Shown here piece by piece: positions 1 through 6,993 of a DNA stretch of 10,132 nucleotides (the stretch's first letter is position 1; each line of letters starts with the position of its first letter). The stretch is taken from NCBI GenBank assembly GCA_016649475.1, contig JAENXP010000038.1, positions 1 to 10,132 on the forward strand, written 5' to 3'. Made by a program: the position numbers and the translations under genes. The notes under the pieces were generated by a model. The model was given only the letters and a program-made list of their open reading frames with translations. It had not been told where the DNA came from and searched no databases. Source of the DNA: Burkholderiales bacterium. Its GTDB lineage: Bacteria > Pseudomonadota > Gammaproteobacteria > Burkholderiales > SG8-39.

Positions 1-2
1 CA

Positions 3-80
3 ATTTTGTATCTAATTGTCTTTACACAGTTATACTTAGATTGCCAAGCTGGGGTGCTAGGCGTATTATGCATACAAAAT
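3..80. promoter_or_regulatory. 9-bp inverted repeat bracketing the gntR promoter (candidate operator pair)
   Basis: ATTTTGTAT at 3-11 and its exact reverse complement ATACAAAAT at 72-80 flank the promoter; the second copy overlaps the predicted transcription start and the gntR start codon. The palindrome TATGCATA (67-74) overlaps the second copy. FCD-type GntR proteins commonly bind TTGTAT/ATACAA-like half-sites and regulate their own promoters, so these are plausible autoregulatory operators. The arm centres are about 69 bp apart, too far for one dimer, so they would be two separate sites or halves of longer degenerate sites. No binding data. Confidence 0.4.
41..69 (+). promoter_or_regulatory. 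Sigma70-like promoter of the gntR gene
   Basis: The -35 element TTGCCA (41-46, five of six consensus bases) and -10 element TATTAT (64-69, five of six) are separated by the optimal 17 bp. The predicted start of transcription is around position 76, within a few bases of the ATG at 79. No Shine-Dalgarno precedes either the ATG at 79 or the one at 91, which fits a leaderless or nearly leaderless mRNA. Confidence 0.55.
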
Positions 81-795
81 GTCTTACGCCATGGATCAAG
101 ATTCCGGAAATCGTACAGCGGTCAGCGACTCTGCGTCTGCCGCCGAGCCACGCCTGCTGGCCGCGGAAGTGCTCGAGCGCCTGCGCGACCTGATCATCCA
201 GGGCGAACTCGCGCCGGGGGTGAAGTTGAACGAGCGCGTGCTGTGTGAACGCCTGCGTGCTTCCCGCACGCCGGTGCGCGAGGCGATCAAATTTCTCGCC
301 TCCGAGGGTCTGGTCGAACTCTTGCCCAACCGCGGCGCGATTGTTACCCCCATCACTGCCACCACCGTGCGCGAAATGTTCGTGCTTCTGGGTGCGCTCG
401 AAGCGCTCGCCGGGGAGCTTGCCTGTGCCAATGCGAGCGACGCCGACGTCGCCGAGATCAGGGCGCTGCACTACCAGATGCTGGCGCACCACGCGCGCGG
501 CGAGCTCACGCTGTACTTCCGCTGCAACCAGCAGATTCACCTGCGCCTGGTCGAATGCGGCGGCAATGCGACCCTCACCAACACTTACCGCGCGTTGAAC
601 GGCCATGTGCGCCGCGCGCGCTACATGGCCAATCTCTCGCGCGAGCGCTGGGATCATGCGGTGGAGGAACATCAGAGAATCCTCGACGCGCTGACGCGCC
701 GCGATAGCGTGATGCTGCCGACGCTGTTGCGCAGCCACCTCGGCAACAAGATGGCAGTGGTGCTGGACGCGCTGGCCAGCAAGCCGCTTGAGTAA
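79..795 (+). CDS. GntR-family transcriptional regulator, FCD subfamily
   Basis: A 238-residue DNA-binding regulator with the two-domain layout of the FadR/FCD branch of GntR proteins. Residues about 27-90 form the winged helix-turn-helix, with the typical segment ASRTPVREAIKFLASEGLVE followed by the wing LLPNRGAIV. Residues about 95-230 form the helical FCD effector domain, with the family's metal-ligand histidines at H154, H198 (EEHQRILDAL) and H220 (RSHL). The first ligand, usually Asp four residues before the first His, is Asn150 here. FCD regulators sense small organic acids such as lactate or glycolate, and a 2-hydroxyacid dehydrogenase lies downstream, but the effector cannot be read from sequence. 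The ATG at 91 is an alternative start; 79 is preferred because it lies just after the predicted transcription start. The 158-bp gap to the next gene leaves operon membership uncertain. Confidence 0.9.
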   Translation: MSYAMDQDSGNRTAVSDSASAAEPRLLAAEVLERLRDLIIQGELAPGVKLNERVLCERLRASRTPVREAIKFLASEGLVELLPNRGAIVTPITATTVREMFVLLGALEALAGELACANASDADVAEIRALHYQMLAHHARGELTLYFRCNQQIHLRLVECGGNATLTNTYRALNGHVRRARYMANLSRERWDHAVEEHQRILDALTRRDSVMLPTLLRSHLGNKMAVVLDALASKPLE

Positions 796-813
796 TGTAG
801 TAAGGTAGTAAGG
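790..813. repeat. 8-bp tandem repeat at the gntR stop codon
   Basis: TAGTAAGG occurs twice in tandem (798-805 and 806-813), preceded by a degenerate copy GAGTAATG (790-797) that contains the gntR stop codon. Because the unit is 8 bp, its TAG/TAA triplets shift frame with each copy, and all three forward frames acquire a stop between 793 and 811. It may be slippage at the gene end. Confidence 0.6.
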
Positions 814-879
814 CGTGCCGAGGCGGCGCATTCAGAATTTTGCGGAAACGGCCCCTCGTTTTGCAGCAGGACCGGCGGC

Positions 880-909
880 GGCGAAAGCGGTAGCGATGTC
901 CGTTTCGCC
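880..909 (+). other. Hairpin in the leader region before the dsbA-like gene
   Basis: GGCGAAAGCGG (880-890) pairs with CCGTTTCGCC (900-909), giving ten base pairs with one bulged G and a 9-base loop. A weaker hairpin, AAACG paired with CGTTT around 846-861, precedes it. There is no U-tract, so it is not a standard intrinsic terminator. The rest of the 158-bp gap (796-953) shows no clear promoter and no ORF I would accept. Confidence 0.35.
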
Positions 910-941
910 CCTGAATCCCCATGGCAGCGCTGAAGCAAAGC

Positions 942-947
942 AAGGAG
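942..947 (+). promoter_or_regulatory. Shine-Dalgarno that decides the TTG start of the dsbA-like gene
   Basis: AAGGAG at 942-947 ends six bases before the TTG at 954. The in-frame ATG at 921 lies upstream of this site and has no ribosome binding site of its own. Confidence 0.7.
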
Positions 948-953
948 AGCATC

Positions 954-1613
954 TTGAACATCGACATCATTTCCGACGTGGTCTGTCCCTGGTGCTACAT
1001 CGGCAAGCGCCAGATCGAGGCTGCGCTCGCGCTGTACGCGCAACAGAACCCCGATGCGGACAAGCCCAGCGTTACCTGGCGTCCGTTTCAGCTCAATCCG
1101 CAGCTGCCCGCCGAAGGCATGAGCCGGCAGGACTATGTGGTGCAAAAATTCGGCGCTGCGCGGGCGAAGGACGTCTATGCGCGCGTGGCCGGAGTCGGCA
1201 CCGAGTACGGCATTGCGTTCGCGTTTGACCGCATCGTGCGCCAGCCCAACACCGTCGCGGCGCACAGCCTGATCGCGCTCGCCGGCGCCGCGGGGCCGCA
1301 GGCCGACGGCTTGCAGGACCGGGTCAAGGAAGCCCTGTTGCAAGCCTATTTTCTCGAGGGCGTCGATTTGACCAAGACGGAAAACCTGGTTGCCATCGCC
1401 ACCACCGCCGGCTTGGACCGGGACCAGGTGGAGCAATGCCTGGCCGACCCGCAGTCGCGTCAGGCAGTGGAGCAGGAAGATCAGCGCGCGCGCGCGATCG
1501 GCGTGCAAGGCGTGCCGTTTTTCATTTTCAACGGCAAGCTCGCGGTGTCCGGCGCGCAAGGGCCGCAGGCGCTGCTCGAGGCCATGCGACAGGCCGAAAC
1601 CGCGGCCGCGTAA
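954..1613 (+). CDS. DsbA-family (FrnE-like) thioredoxin-fold oxidoreductase
   Basis: A 219-residue protein (TTG start) of the DsbA/FrnE/2-hydroxychromene-2-carboxylate isomerase superfamily. It begins with the first beta strand MNIDIISDVV and has the redox motif CPWC at residues 11-14 (CPWCYIGKR, typical of the FrnE branch). The middle of the protein (about 50-175) is the inserted helical domain, including the SLIALAGAAG and EALLQAYFLEGVDL segments. The thioredoxin fold closes with the cis-proline loop GVQGVPFFIFNGKLAVSGAQ (P188). There is no signal peptide, so it acts in the cytoplasm, probably on disulfides or a small-molecule thiol substrate. The retained CxxC argues against the glutathione-dependent isomerase branch. 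An in-frame ATG at 921 would add eleven residues, but the AAGGAG placement favours TTG. The 30-bp gap to the dehydrogenase suggests co-transcription. Confidence 0.88.
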   Translation: MNIDIISDVVCPWCYIGKRQIEAALALYAQQNPDADKPSVTWRPFQLNPQLPAEGMSRQDYVVQKFGAARAKDVYARVAGVGTEYGIAFAFDRIVRQPNTVAAHSLIALAGAAGPQADGLQDRVKEALLQAYFLEGVDLTKTENLVAIATTAGLDRDQVEQCLADPQSRQAVEQEDQRARAIGVQGVPFFIFNGKLAVSGAQGPQALLEAMRQAETAAA

Positions 1614-1643
1614 ACAGCAGAATTCATCCGCGTTCGAGCTTCC

Positions 1644-4600
1644 ATGGACCGAGCACCAAAGCAGGTTTCGACCGCTACCCTGCGCGCGCGCGCGGGCGAC
1701 AGCGCGCTCGCCGCGCGGCTACGGCGCGAGATTCGGGGCGAGGTCCTGTTCGATGCCGCGAGCCGCGGCCGCTATTCCACCGACGCGTCGATTTACCAGA
1801 TCGAACCGGTGGGCGTGGTGGTGCCGCAGACCGAAGAGGACGCGCGCCTTGCCATCCAGATCGCCGCCGACCAGGGCGTGCCCATCCTGCCGCGCGGCGG
1901 CGGCACCTCGCAGTGCGGCCAGACCGTAGGTGCAGCCCTGGTCATAGACAATTCCAAGTACCTGAATCGCGTCATTGAGTTCGACAAGGCTGCGCGCACG
2001 GCCGTAGTGCAGCCGGGCATGGTGTTGGACCAGCTGAACGCCTTTCTCAAGCCGCACGGCCTTTGGTTTCCGGTGGATGTTTCCACCAGCGCGCAGGCAA
2101 CCCTGGGCGGCATGGCAGGAAACAACTCCTGCGGCTCGCGCTCGATACGCTACGGCAACATGGTGCACAACGTGCGCGGCATCGACGCGCTGCTCGCCGA
2201 CGGCGCCGAATTCCACTTTGGCAGCAGCGATGCGATCTCAGGCGCGCCGCCGGCCTATCAGTCGCTGGTCGCGCGCGTGCATGCAGTGGTACGGCGCGAG
2301 GCGGCGGAGATCGAAGCGCGCTGGCCCAAGGTATTGCGCCGGGTGCAGGGCTACAACATCGACATGGTGCAGCCGGGCGCAGAGGGAGAGTTGCGCGCGC
2401 ATAACCTCGCGCACCTGCTGGTCGGCTCGGAGGGCACGCTCGCCTATACGCGGCGCATCCACCTGGATCTCGCGCCGCTGCCGCAACACAAGACGCTGGG
2501 CGTGTGCCATTTCCCGACTTTCCATCAATCGATGCAAGCGCCGCAGCACATCGTCAAGCTCGGGCCCACAGCGGTGGAACTGGTGGACCGCACCATGATA
2601 GAACTCGCGCGCGGAAATGCGGCGTTCAAACCCATCGTCAACCGCTTTCTCAGGGGTGACCCGGACGCGATACTGCTGGTTGAATTCGCTGGCGACGATC
2701 GCGGCGAGCAGCTGGCAAAGCTCAGGCAGCTGGTGGAACTCATGGCCGAACTCGGGTTTCCCGGCGGCGTGGTCGAGATCACCGACGCGGCGCTGCAAAA
2801 GGAAGTGTGGGAGGTGAGGAAAGCCGGTCTCAATATCATGATGTCGATGAAAGGCGAAGGCAAGCCGGTGTCCTTCATCGAGGACTGCGCCGTGCCGCTC
2901 GAACACCTCGCCGAATATACCGACAAGCTGACCCAGGTGTTCGCCAGGCACGGCACGCGCGGTACCTGGTACGCGCACGCTTCGGTCGGCACTCTGCACG
3001 TGCGCCCGGTGCTCAATATGAAGGAAGGCGGCGCCAGACAAATGCGCGTAATCGCCGAAGAGGCCTGCGAGCTGGTAAGGCGCTACAAGGGCGCGGCCTA
3101 TTCGGGCGAGCACGGCGACGGCCTGGTGCGCACGGAGTGGATCGAACCCATCATCGGGTCGCGCCTGATGCGGGCGCTGGAGGAAATCAAGGACCTGTTC
3201 GATCCGCGCGGCCTGATGAATCCGGGCAAGATCGTGCGCGGCACCAAACAGGACGACCGCAGCCTGTTCCGTTTTAAACCGGGGTATGCCGCGCAGCAAC
3301 TCGATACCGCCCTGGATTGGAGCGAATGGAACGCACCCGATGCCGAAGTCTCCCCTGGCGTCGCCGGCGCCGCTTCCAGCCGGGGATTCATTGCGGCCGT
3401 GGAAATGTGCAACAACAACGGCCATTGCCGCAAATTCGACGCCGGCACCATGTGTCCGTCCTACCGCGCCACCGGCGACGAGCGCGACCTCACCCGCGGC
3501 CGCGCCAATACCCTGCGCCTCGCCCTGTCCGGGCAATTGGGCGCCGACGCCTTCACCTCGGAGGTGCTGCGCGAAGCCATGGATCTGTGCGTGAGCTGCA
3601 AGGGCTGCAAACGCGAATGTCCCACCGGCGTGGACATGGCGAAAATGAAAATCGAGTTTCTGCACCACTATCACAAGCGCCACGGCCGCTCGTTCAAGGA
3701 GCGCCTGATCGCCCATCTGCCGCGCTATGCGCCCTGGGCGGCGCGCCTGCACGGGCTCGCCAACCTGCGCGACGCTGTTCCCGGGCTCGCCCGCCTGAGC
3801 GAATCGCTGCTGGGCCTGTCGGCCAAGCGTTCCCTGCCCAGGTGGCGCGGCGATGCTTTCCATCTGGACCCGGTAAGGGCGCAGCGTGGCGGGATTGCGG
3901 CGCGTGAAGTGGTGCTACTGACCGACACTTTCAACAATTACTTCGAGCCGGACAACGCACGCGCGGCGCGCGCGGTGCTGGAGGCGGCGGGCTATCGCGT
4001 GCTAATTGCGCGTGCAGCCGACGATAAAGATGCGCGCCCGCTGTGCTGCGGCCGCACCTTCCTCGCCAGCGGCATGGTGGACGAAGCCCGGGCGGAAGCG
4101 CGGCGCACCATCGCCGCCCTGCAGCCTTATGTCGAGCGCGGCATTCCCATTATCGGGCTGGAGCCCTCGTGTCTGTATACCCTGCGCGACGAATTCAAGT
4201 CCATGCTCCCCGGTGCCGCTGCCGATGCATTGGCGGAACGGGCAGTGCTGTTCGAGGAATTTCTCGCCACGGAGCACCAGGCCGGCAGGCTCAAGCTCGA
4301 GCTTCGGGCGCTGCCGCAGAAAAAGGCGTTGTTGCACGGCCATTGCCACCAGAAAGCCTTCGGCGCGATGTCGTCCGTGGAACAAGTGCTGCGCCTGGTT
4401 CCGGAATTGAAAGTGGAAACTGTGGAGTCCAGCTGTTGCGGCATGGCTGGCGCCTTTGGTTACGATGCGGAGCACTACGAAGTTTCGCTGAAAATGGCCG
4501 AGGCGTCGTTGCTGCCGGCGCTGCGCAAGGCCGGCGCCGATACGCTCTTGGTCGCCGATGGCACCAGTTGCCGCCATCAGATACACGACGGCCTGAAAGA

Positions 4601-4685
4601 TGCGGAAGTCAGCGGCACAGAACGCGAGGCGGTGCATGTCGCGCAGGTGTTGGCCCGGGCGCTGGCTGCGCCTGCCGGCCGCTAG
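1644..4685 (+). CDS. FAD-linked oxidase / Fe-S fusion protein, GlcD/YdiJ-type 2-hydroxyacid dehydrogenase
   Basis: A 1013-residue fusion protein that probably oxidises a D-2-hydroxy acid (lactate, glycolate, 2-hydroxyglutarate or similar) and passes electrons through Fe-S clusters to the quinone pool or another acceptor. Residues about 50-275 are the PCMH-type FAD-binding domain, with PRGGGTSQCG at 83-92, NNSCGSRSIRYG at 160-171 and GSEGTL at 261-266. Residues about 280-530 are the GlcD-type substrate domain, with HASVGTLHVRP at 445-455, GEHGDG at 488-493 and FDPRGLMNPGKI at 519-530. A ferredoxin-like region follows: C589-X5-C595-X8-C604-P, then the classic C649, C652, C655, C659-P. The C-terminus carries two heterodisulfide-reductase-like CCG segments: CCG at 801-803 with EPSC at 840-843, and GHCHQK at 899-904 with CCG at 931-933. 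Length matches YdiJ-type proteins (about 1000 residues). Exact substrate is unknown. There is no clear Shine-Dalgarno; the upstream FrnE-like gene and downstream exporter are in the same orientation. Confidence 0.9.
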   Translation: MDRAPKQVSTATLRARAGDSALAARLRREIRGEVLFDAASRGRYSTDASIYQIEPVGVVVPQTEEDARLAIQIAADQGVPILPRGGGTSQCGQTVGAALVIDNSKYLNRVIEFDKAARTAVVQPGMVLDQLNAFLKPHGLWFPVDVSTSAQATLGGMAGNNSCGSRSIRYGNMVHNVRGIDALLADGAEFHFGSSDAISGAPPAYQSLVARVHAVVRREAAEIEARWPKVLRRVQGYNIDMVQPGAEGELRAHNLAHLLVGSEGTLAYTRRIHLDLAPLPQHKTLGVCHFPTFHQSMQAPQHIVKLGPTAVELVDRTMIELARGNAAFKPIVNRFLRGDPDAILLVEFAGDDRGEQLAKLRQLVELMAELGFPGGVVEITDAALQKEVWEVRKAGLNIMMSMKGEGKPVSFIEDCAVPLEHLAEYTDKLTQVFARHGTRGTWYAHASVGTLHVRPVLNMKEGGARQMRVIAEEACELVRRYKGAAYSGEHGDGLVRTEWIEPIIGSRLMRALEEIKDLFDPRGLMNPGKIVRGTKQDDRSLFRFKPGYAAQQLDTALDWSEWNAPDAEVSPGVAGAASSRGFIAAVEMCNNNGHCRKFDAGTMCPSYRATGDERDLTRGRANTLRLALSGQLGADAFTSEVLREAMDLCVSCKGCKRECPTGVDMAKMKIEFLHHYHKRHGRSFKERLIAHLPRYAPWAARLHGLANLRDAVPGLARLSESLLGLSAKRSLPRWRGDAFHLDPVRAQRGGIAAREVVLLTDTFNNYFEPDNARAARAVLEAAGYRVLIARAADDKDARPLCCGRTFLASGMVDEARAEARRTIAALQPYVERGIPIIGLEPSCLYTLRDEFKSMLPGAAADALAERAVLFEEFLATEHQAGRLKLELRALPQKKALLHGHCHQKAFGAMSSVEQVLRLVPELKVETVESSCCGMAGAFGYDAEHYEVSLKMAEASLLPALRKAGADTLLVADGTSCRHQIHDGLKDAEVSGTEREAVHVAQVLARALAAPAGR

Positions 4686-4699
4686 GCACCGGCGCGCCG

Positions 4700-5440
4700 A
4701 TGCCGGATGATCTCGGGCTGCTGCTGTTATTCGCCGGGATCGCCTTTCTAGGTTCATTGGTCTACGGCATCACCGGCTTCGGCTCCTCGCTGGTGACCAT
4801 TCCGCTTGCGACGCATTTCGTGCCTTTGCCGTTTGCACTTGCGGTGTTCGCCCTGATGGATCTCGCCAACGCGCTGCGCATCGGATTTCAACATCCGGCC
4901 GACGCAATCAAGAGCGAGCTGGTGCGCATGGTGCCGCTGGTACTGCTGGGCACCGTAGTCGGCGTAACTGTGCTGGTAAATCTGCCGCGTGCCGGCGCGA
5001 TGCTCGCGCTCGGCGTGTTCGTGCTGCTCTACGCGGCTTACAGCCTGCTGCGCCGGCCGGGGGGCGCAATCGTCGGCGTCGGCTGGGCCTATGTCGCAGG
5101 ATTCTTCGGCGGCATCACCAGTACCCTGTTCGGCGCGGGCGGGCCGCCCTATGCCATCTATCTTTCCCACAGGCCCCTGGCAAAGGCGCAGTTTCGCGCG
5201 ACGCTCACGCTGACCACCGTGTTCAGCATCGGCATGCGCGTCGTGGCCTTTGCCCTCACCGGCCTGCTGCTGAAGCGCGAAGTGCTGCTCGCCGCGGTCG
5301 CGGTGCTGCCCGCGGCGTTTGTCGGGGTTAGCCTCGCATCGCGCCTGTTCCGGAGCATTTCGCACGAGCTGCTTCTGCGCCTGGTGGCGTTGCTGCTGCT
5401 TGCAACGGGCGGCTCCCTCATAGCCCGGGCGCTGGGCTGA
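4700..5440 (+). CDS. TauE/SafE-family membrane transporter (probable anion exporter)
   Basis: A 246-residue, strongly hydrophobic inner-membrane protein of the TauE/SafE (formerly DUF81) family, whose members export sulfite, sulfoacetate and other small anions. The internal duplication of the family is visible: the first signature GITGFGSSL at residues 23-31 and the second GGITSTLFGAGGPP at 137-150, each followed by membrane segments. About eight transmembrane segments can be traced, with a short cytoplasmic stretch FQHPADAIKSEL near 63-74. The ATG at 4700 was chosen because it starts at the first hydrophobic segment, 14 bp after the dehydrogenase stop. The frame stays open far upstream, but only as an alternative frame of that gene. 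Tight spacing indicates co-transcription with the dehydrogenase, so it may export a product or toxic by-product of it. No good Shine-Dalgarno is seen. Confidence 0.88.
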   Translation: MPDDLGLLLLFAGIAFLGSLVYGITGFGSSLVTIPLATHFVPLPFALAVFALMDLANALRIGFQHPADAIKSELVRMVPLVLLGTVVGVTVLVNLPRAGAMLALGVFVLLYAAYSLLRRPGGAIVGVGWAYVAGFFGGITSTLFGAGGPPYAIYLSHRPLAKAQFRATLTLTTVFSIGMRVVAFALTGLLLKREVLLAAVAVLPAAFVGVSLASRLFRSISHELLLRLVALLLLATGGSLIARALG

Positions 5441-5469
5441 ACGAGCGCGCTGCGCTAGACTGTAGCCCC

Positions 5470-5853
5470 ATGCAGAGCATATCTTTTCGCGACCTGTTCG
5501 ACCACATCGGCACCCCGCGCATGACTTTCAGCAAGCGCGCCGAGGCTTTGTCCGGGCGGGAGGTGGAACTGCGCGGATATCTGGTCGCCATGCATGCAGA
5601 TCCAAGGCAGATAACCTTGGCAGGAGAGGCGGGCGTATGCCCGGACTGCGCCGAGAACCCGGTGGCTTATGTGCACCTGCCCGGCTTCAATCCCGGCGCG
5701 GGCCTGTTCAGCTCGCAGGCGGTGCGCCTGAAAGGCAGCCTGGCTTACGGCTTCGCCATCGCGCCGGAGGGCTACGCTACATTTCTGCGACTGGAGAACG
5801 CGAGCGTGGCGACCGGGCTCAAGCCCGGGCTGCTGTCGGGCAAACGCGGCTGA
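5470..5853 (+). CDS. Uncharacterised 127-residue protein with a CxxC pair
   Basis: I do not recognise this family with certainty. The 127-residue protein is soluble, with no signal peptide or membrane segment. A short helix (SFRDLFDHIG) is followed by a beta-rich core: GREVELRGYLVAMHAD (29-44), ITLAGEAGVCPDC (48-60), VAYVHLPGF (65-73), VRLKGSLAYGFAI (85-97) and YATFLRLENASV (102-113). This resembles a small OB-like barrel, with the pattern 'valued beta strand, GYLV, then Cys-containing loop' reminiscent of DUF3299-type proteins, though the match is weak. C57 and C60 form a CxxC that could bind a metal or be redox active. It starts 29 bp after the exporter gene and ends 23 bp before the convergent small gene. 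Start chosen at the first ATG; no Shine-Dalgarno, but a weak -10-like TAGACT at 5456-5461 would again give an almost leaderless mRNA. Confidence 0.7.
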   Translation: MQSISFRDLFDHIGTPRMTFSKRAEALSGREVELRGYLVAMHADPRQITLAGEAGVCPDCAENPVAYVHLPGFNPGAGLFSSQAVRLKGSLAYGFAIAPEGYATFLRLENASVATGLKPGLLSGKRG

Positions 5854-5876
5854 GGCTGCGCCTGCCGGATCAAGCG

Positions 5877-6089
5877 CTAGGCCATGACATCCGGATCGAG
5901 CTGGCGTTCCAGAAAAGTAAGCTGGTCTTTGAGCAACAACTTGCGTTTTTTCAAGCGCTGCAGGCGCAACTGGTCGGGCAAAGGTTTTTCCGATAGTCGC
6001 GCAATGGCGTCGTCAAGATCGTCATGTTCCATCTGTAGCTCGCGGACGCGCTGCTGCAGCGCCGAGTGTAGCGTTTCGCTCTCTTCCAT
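5877..6089 (-). CDS. DUF465/YdcH-family small coiled-coil protein
   Basis: A 70-residue, charged, all-helical protein. The family hallmark is two helices: LHSALQQRVRELQMEHDDLDDAIARL (about residues 7-32) and, after a short loop, the basic segment RLQRLKKRKLLLKDQLTFLERQL (42-64), whose LKKRKLLLKDQ stretch is the signature of DUF465/YdcH proteins. Family function is poorly known; it probably forms a helical hairpin or coiled coil in the cytoplasm. The ATG at 6089 is preferred over longer in-frame starts because GGGAGGG lies seven bases... upstream on this strand and because the extra 30 residues would overlap lgt and look unlike the family. It lies 23 bp downstream of lgt in the same orientation and is probably in its transcript. 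Confidence 0.85.
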   Translation of the reverse strand: MEESETLHSALQQRVRELQMEHDDLDDAIARLSEKPLPDQLRLQRLKKRKLLLKDQLTFLERQLDPDVMA

Positions 6090-6095
6090 TGCTGG

Positions 6096-6102
6096 CCCTC
6101 CC
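6096..6102 (-). promoter_or_regulatory. Strong Shine-Dalgarno for the DUF465 gene
   Basis: GGGAGGG on the minus strand, with six bases between it and the ATG at 6089-6087. It sits in the 23-bp gap after the lgt stop and settles the short 70-residue start. Confidence 0.7.
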
Positions 6103-6112
6103 TGCGGATAGA

Positions 6113-6892
6113 TTACACCTTTCGCGTGGCCCAGGCGAGCATGGCAATGCCGATCAAGACCATGGGCAGCGAAAGCCACTGGCCCATGGACAGGTTGAAC
6201 GCCAAAAGGCCTAGAAAATCGTCTGGTTCACGAAAGAATTCGACGCCAAAGCGTAGCACGCCGTAGCCGATCAGGAACATCGCCGAAACCGCGCCCTTGG
6301 GGCGCGGCCGCGAGGAATAAAGCCACAGCACAAAAAACAGCAGCACGCCTTCGAGGGCAAACTGGTACAGCTGCGAGGGATGTCGCGGCAGGGGTCCGGC
6401 GCCGCGAAACACCATGCCCCATGGCAGATCGGTAACCCGTCCCCACAGCTCGCCGTTGATGAAATTGCCGATGCGCCCGGCGGCCAGCGCCGGTGGTACC
6501 AGCGGCGCGATGAAATCGGTGATCGCAAGCCAGCCGATGCGCTGTTTGCGTGCGATGTAAAGCATGGCGAGAAGTACGCCCAGAAACCCGCCGTGAAAAG
6601 ACATGCCTCCCTGCCACACGGCCATAATTTCCAGCGGGTGCGAGAAATAGTAGGCCGGCTTGTAGAACAACACGTAGCCCAGGCGCCCGCCCAGCACCAC
6701 ACCGAGCACGCTGAAAAAAAACAGATCATCGAATACCGCGTACGAGATGTCTCCGCTCATGCCCCGCTTAATGCGGCTGCGCGCGAGCAGAAACGCGGCG
6801 CCGAAGCCGGCCAGGTACATGAGCCCGTACCAGCGCACCGCCAGCGGACCCACTGCGATCGCAATCGGATCAATCTGGGGATGGATCAACAT
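6113..6892 (-). CDS. lgt: Prolipoprotein diacylglyceryl transferase
   Basis: Lgt is the inner-membrane enzyme that moves diacylglycerol from phosphatidylglycerol to the lipobox cysteine of prolipoproteins, the first step of lipoprotein maturation. The 259-residue protein begins [12 protein letters not shown], as is typical, followed by [12 protein letters not shown]. It carries the HGGFLG motif with H100 (equivalent to E. coli H103), the family signature [14 protein letters not shown] at 139-152 (R140 corresponds to essential R143), the RHPSQLYQ segment at 170-177, and the C-terminal [16 protein letters not shown] segment with R214 and R221. Several hydrophobic membrane helices span the protein. 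The frame is open 13 codons further upstream, but those residues ([13 protein letters not shown]) are not family-like, so the ATG at 6892 is used. Length fits bacterial Lgt proteins (about 260-290). Confidence 0.97.
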   Translation of the reverse strand: MLIHPQIDPIAIAVGPLAVRWYGLMYLAGFGAAFLLARSRIKRGMSGDISYAVFDDLFFFSVLGVVLGGRLGYVLFYKPAYYFSHPLEIMAVWQGGMSFHGGFLGVLLAMLYIARKQRIGWLAITDFIAPLVPPALAAGRIGNFINGELWGRVTDLPWGMVFRGAGPLPRHPSQLYQFALEGVLLFFVLWLYSSRPRPKGAVSAMFLIGYGVLRFGVEFFREPDDFLGLLAFNLSMGQWLSLPMVLIGIAMLAWATRKV

Positions 6893-6934
6893 GGCGCCTG
6901 TTCGATGCCCGCGGGGGATTAGAATGCACACCTC

Positions 6935-6940
6935 ATTGTA
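6935..6940 (-). promoter_or_regulatory. Possible -10 element for lgt
   Basis: Read on the minus strand this is TACAAT (five of six consensus bases, in the context CTTTACAATG), about 43 bp before the lgt start codon. No good -35 lies at the right spacing. The 101-bp divergent gap between lgt and the transporter gene (6893-6993) also holds the short inverted repeat ATTCG-CAAC-CGAAT at 6947-6960. Confidence 0.35.
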
Positions 6941-6993
6941 AAGCGTATTCGCAACCGAATCACCATCGCGCGACCTTGCCCGCGCGCAATACC

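Noticed and set aside
22..831. A 269-codon minus-strand frame over the gntR gene
   Set aside because: Antisense shadow of a well-supported regulator; the translation shows no domain.
1484..1692. Two runs of alternating GC (1484-1496 and 1682-1692) that could form Z-DNA
   Set aside because: Both lie in coding sequence, encode ordinary Arg/Ala stretches, and are expected in GC-rich DNA.
2238..3863. A 541-codon open frame on the minus strand inside the dehydrogenase gene
   Set aside because: Antisense to a strongly supported protein with clear motifs. Its translation is low-complexity and resembles no family; long antisense frames are usual in GC-rich genes.
4043..4699. Upstream extension of the TauE/SafE frame through the dehydrogenase gene
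   Set aside because: The extension is an alternative frame of the dehydrogenase, is arginine-rich and unlike the transporter family, while the ATG at 4700 begins at the first membrane segment.
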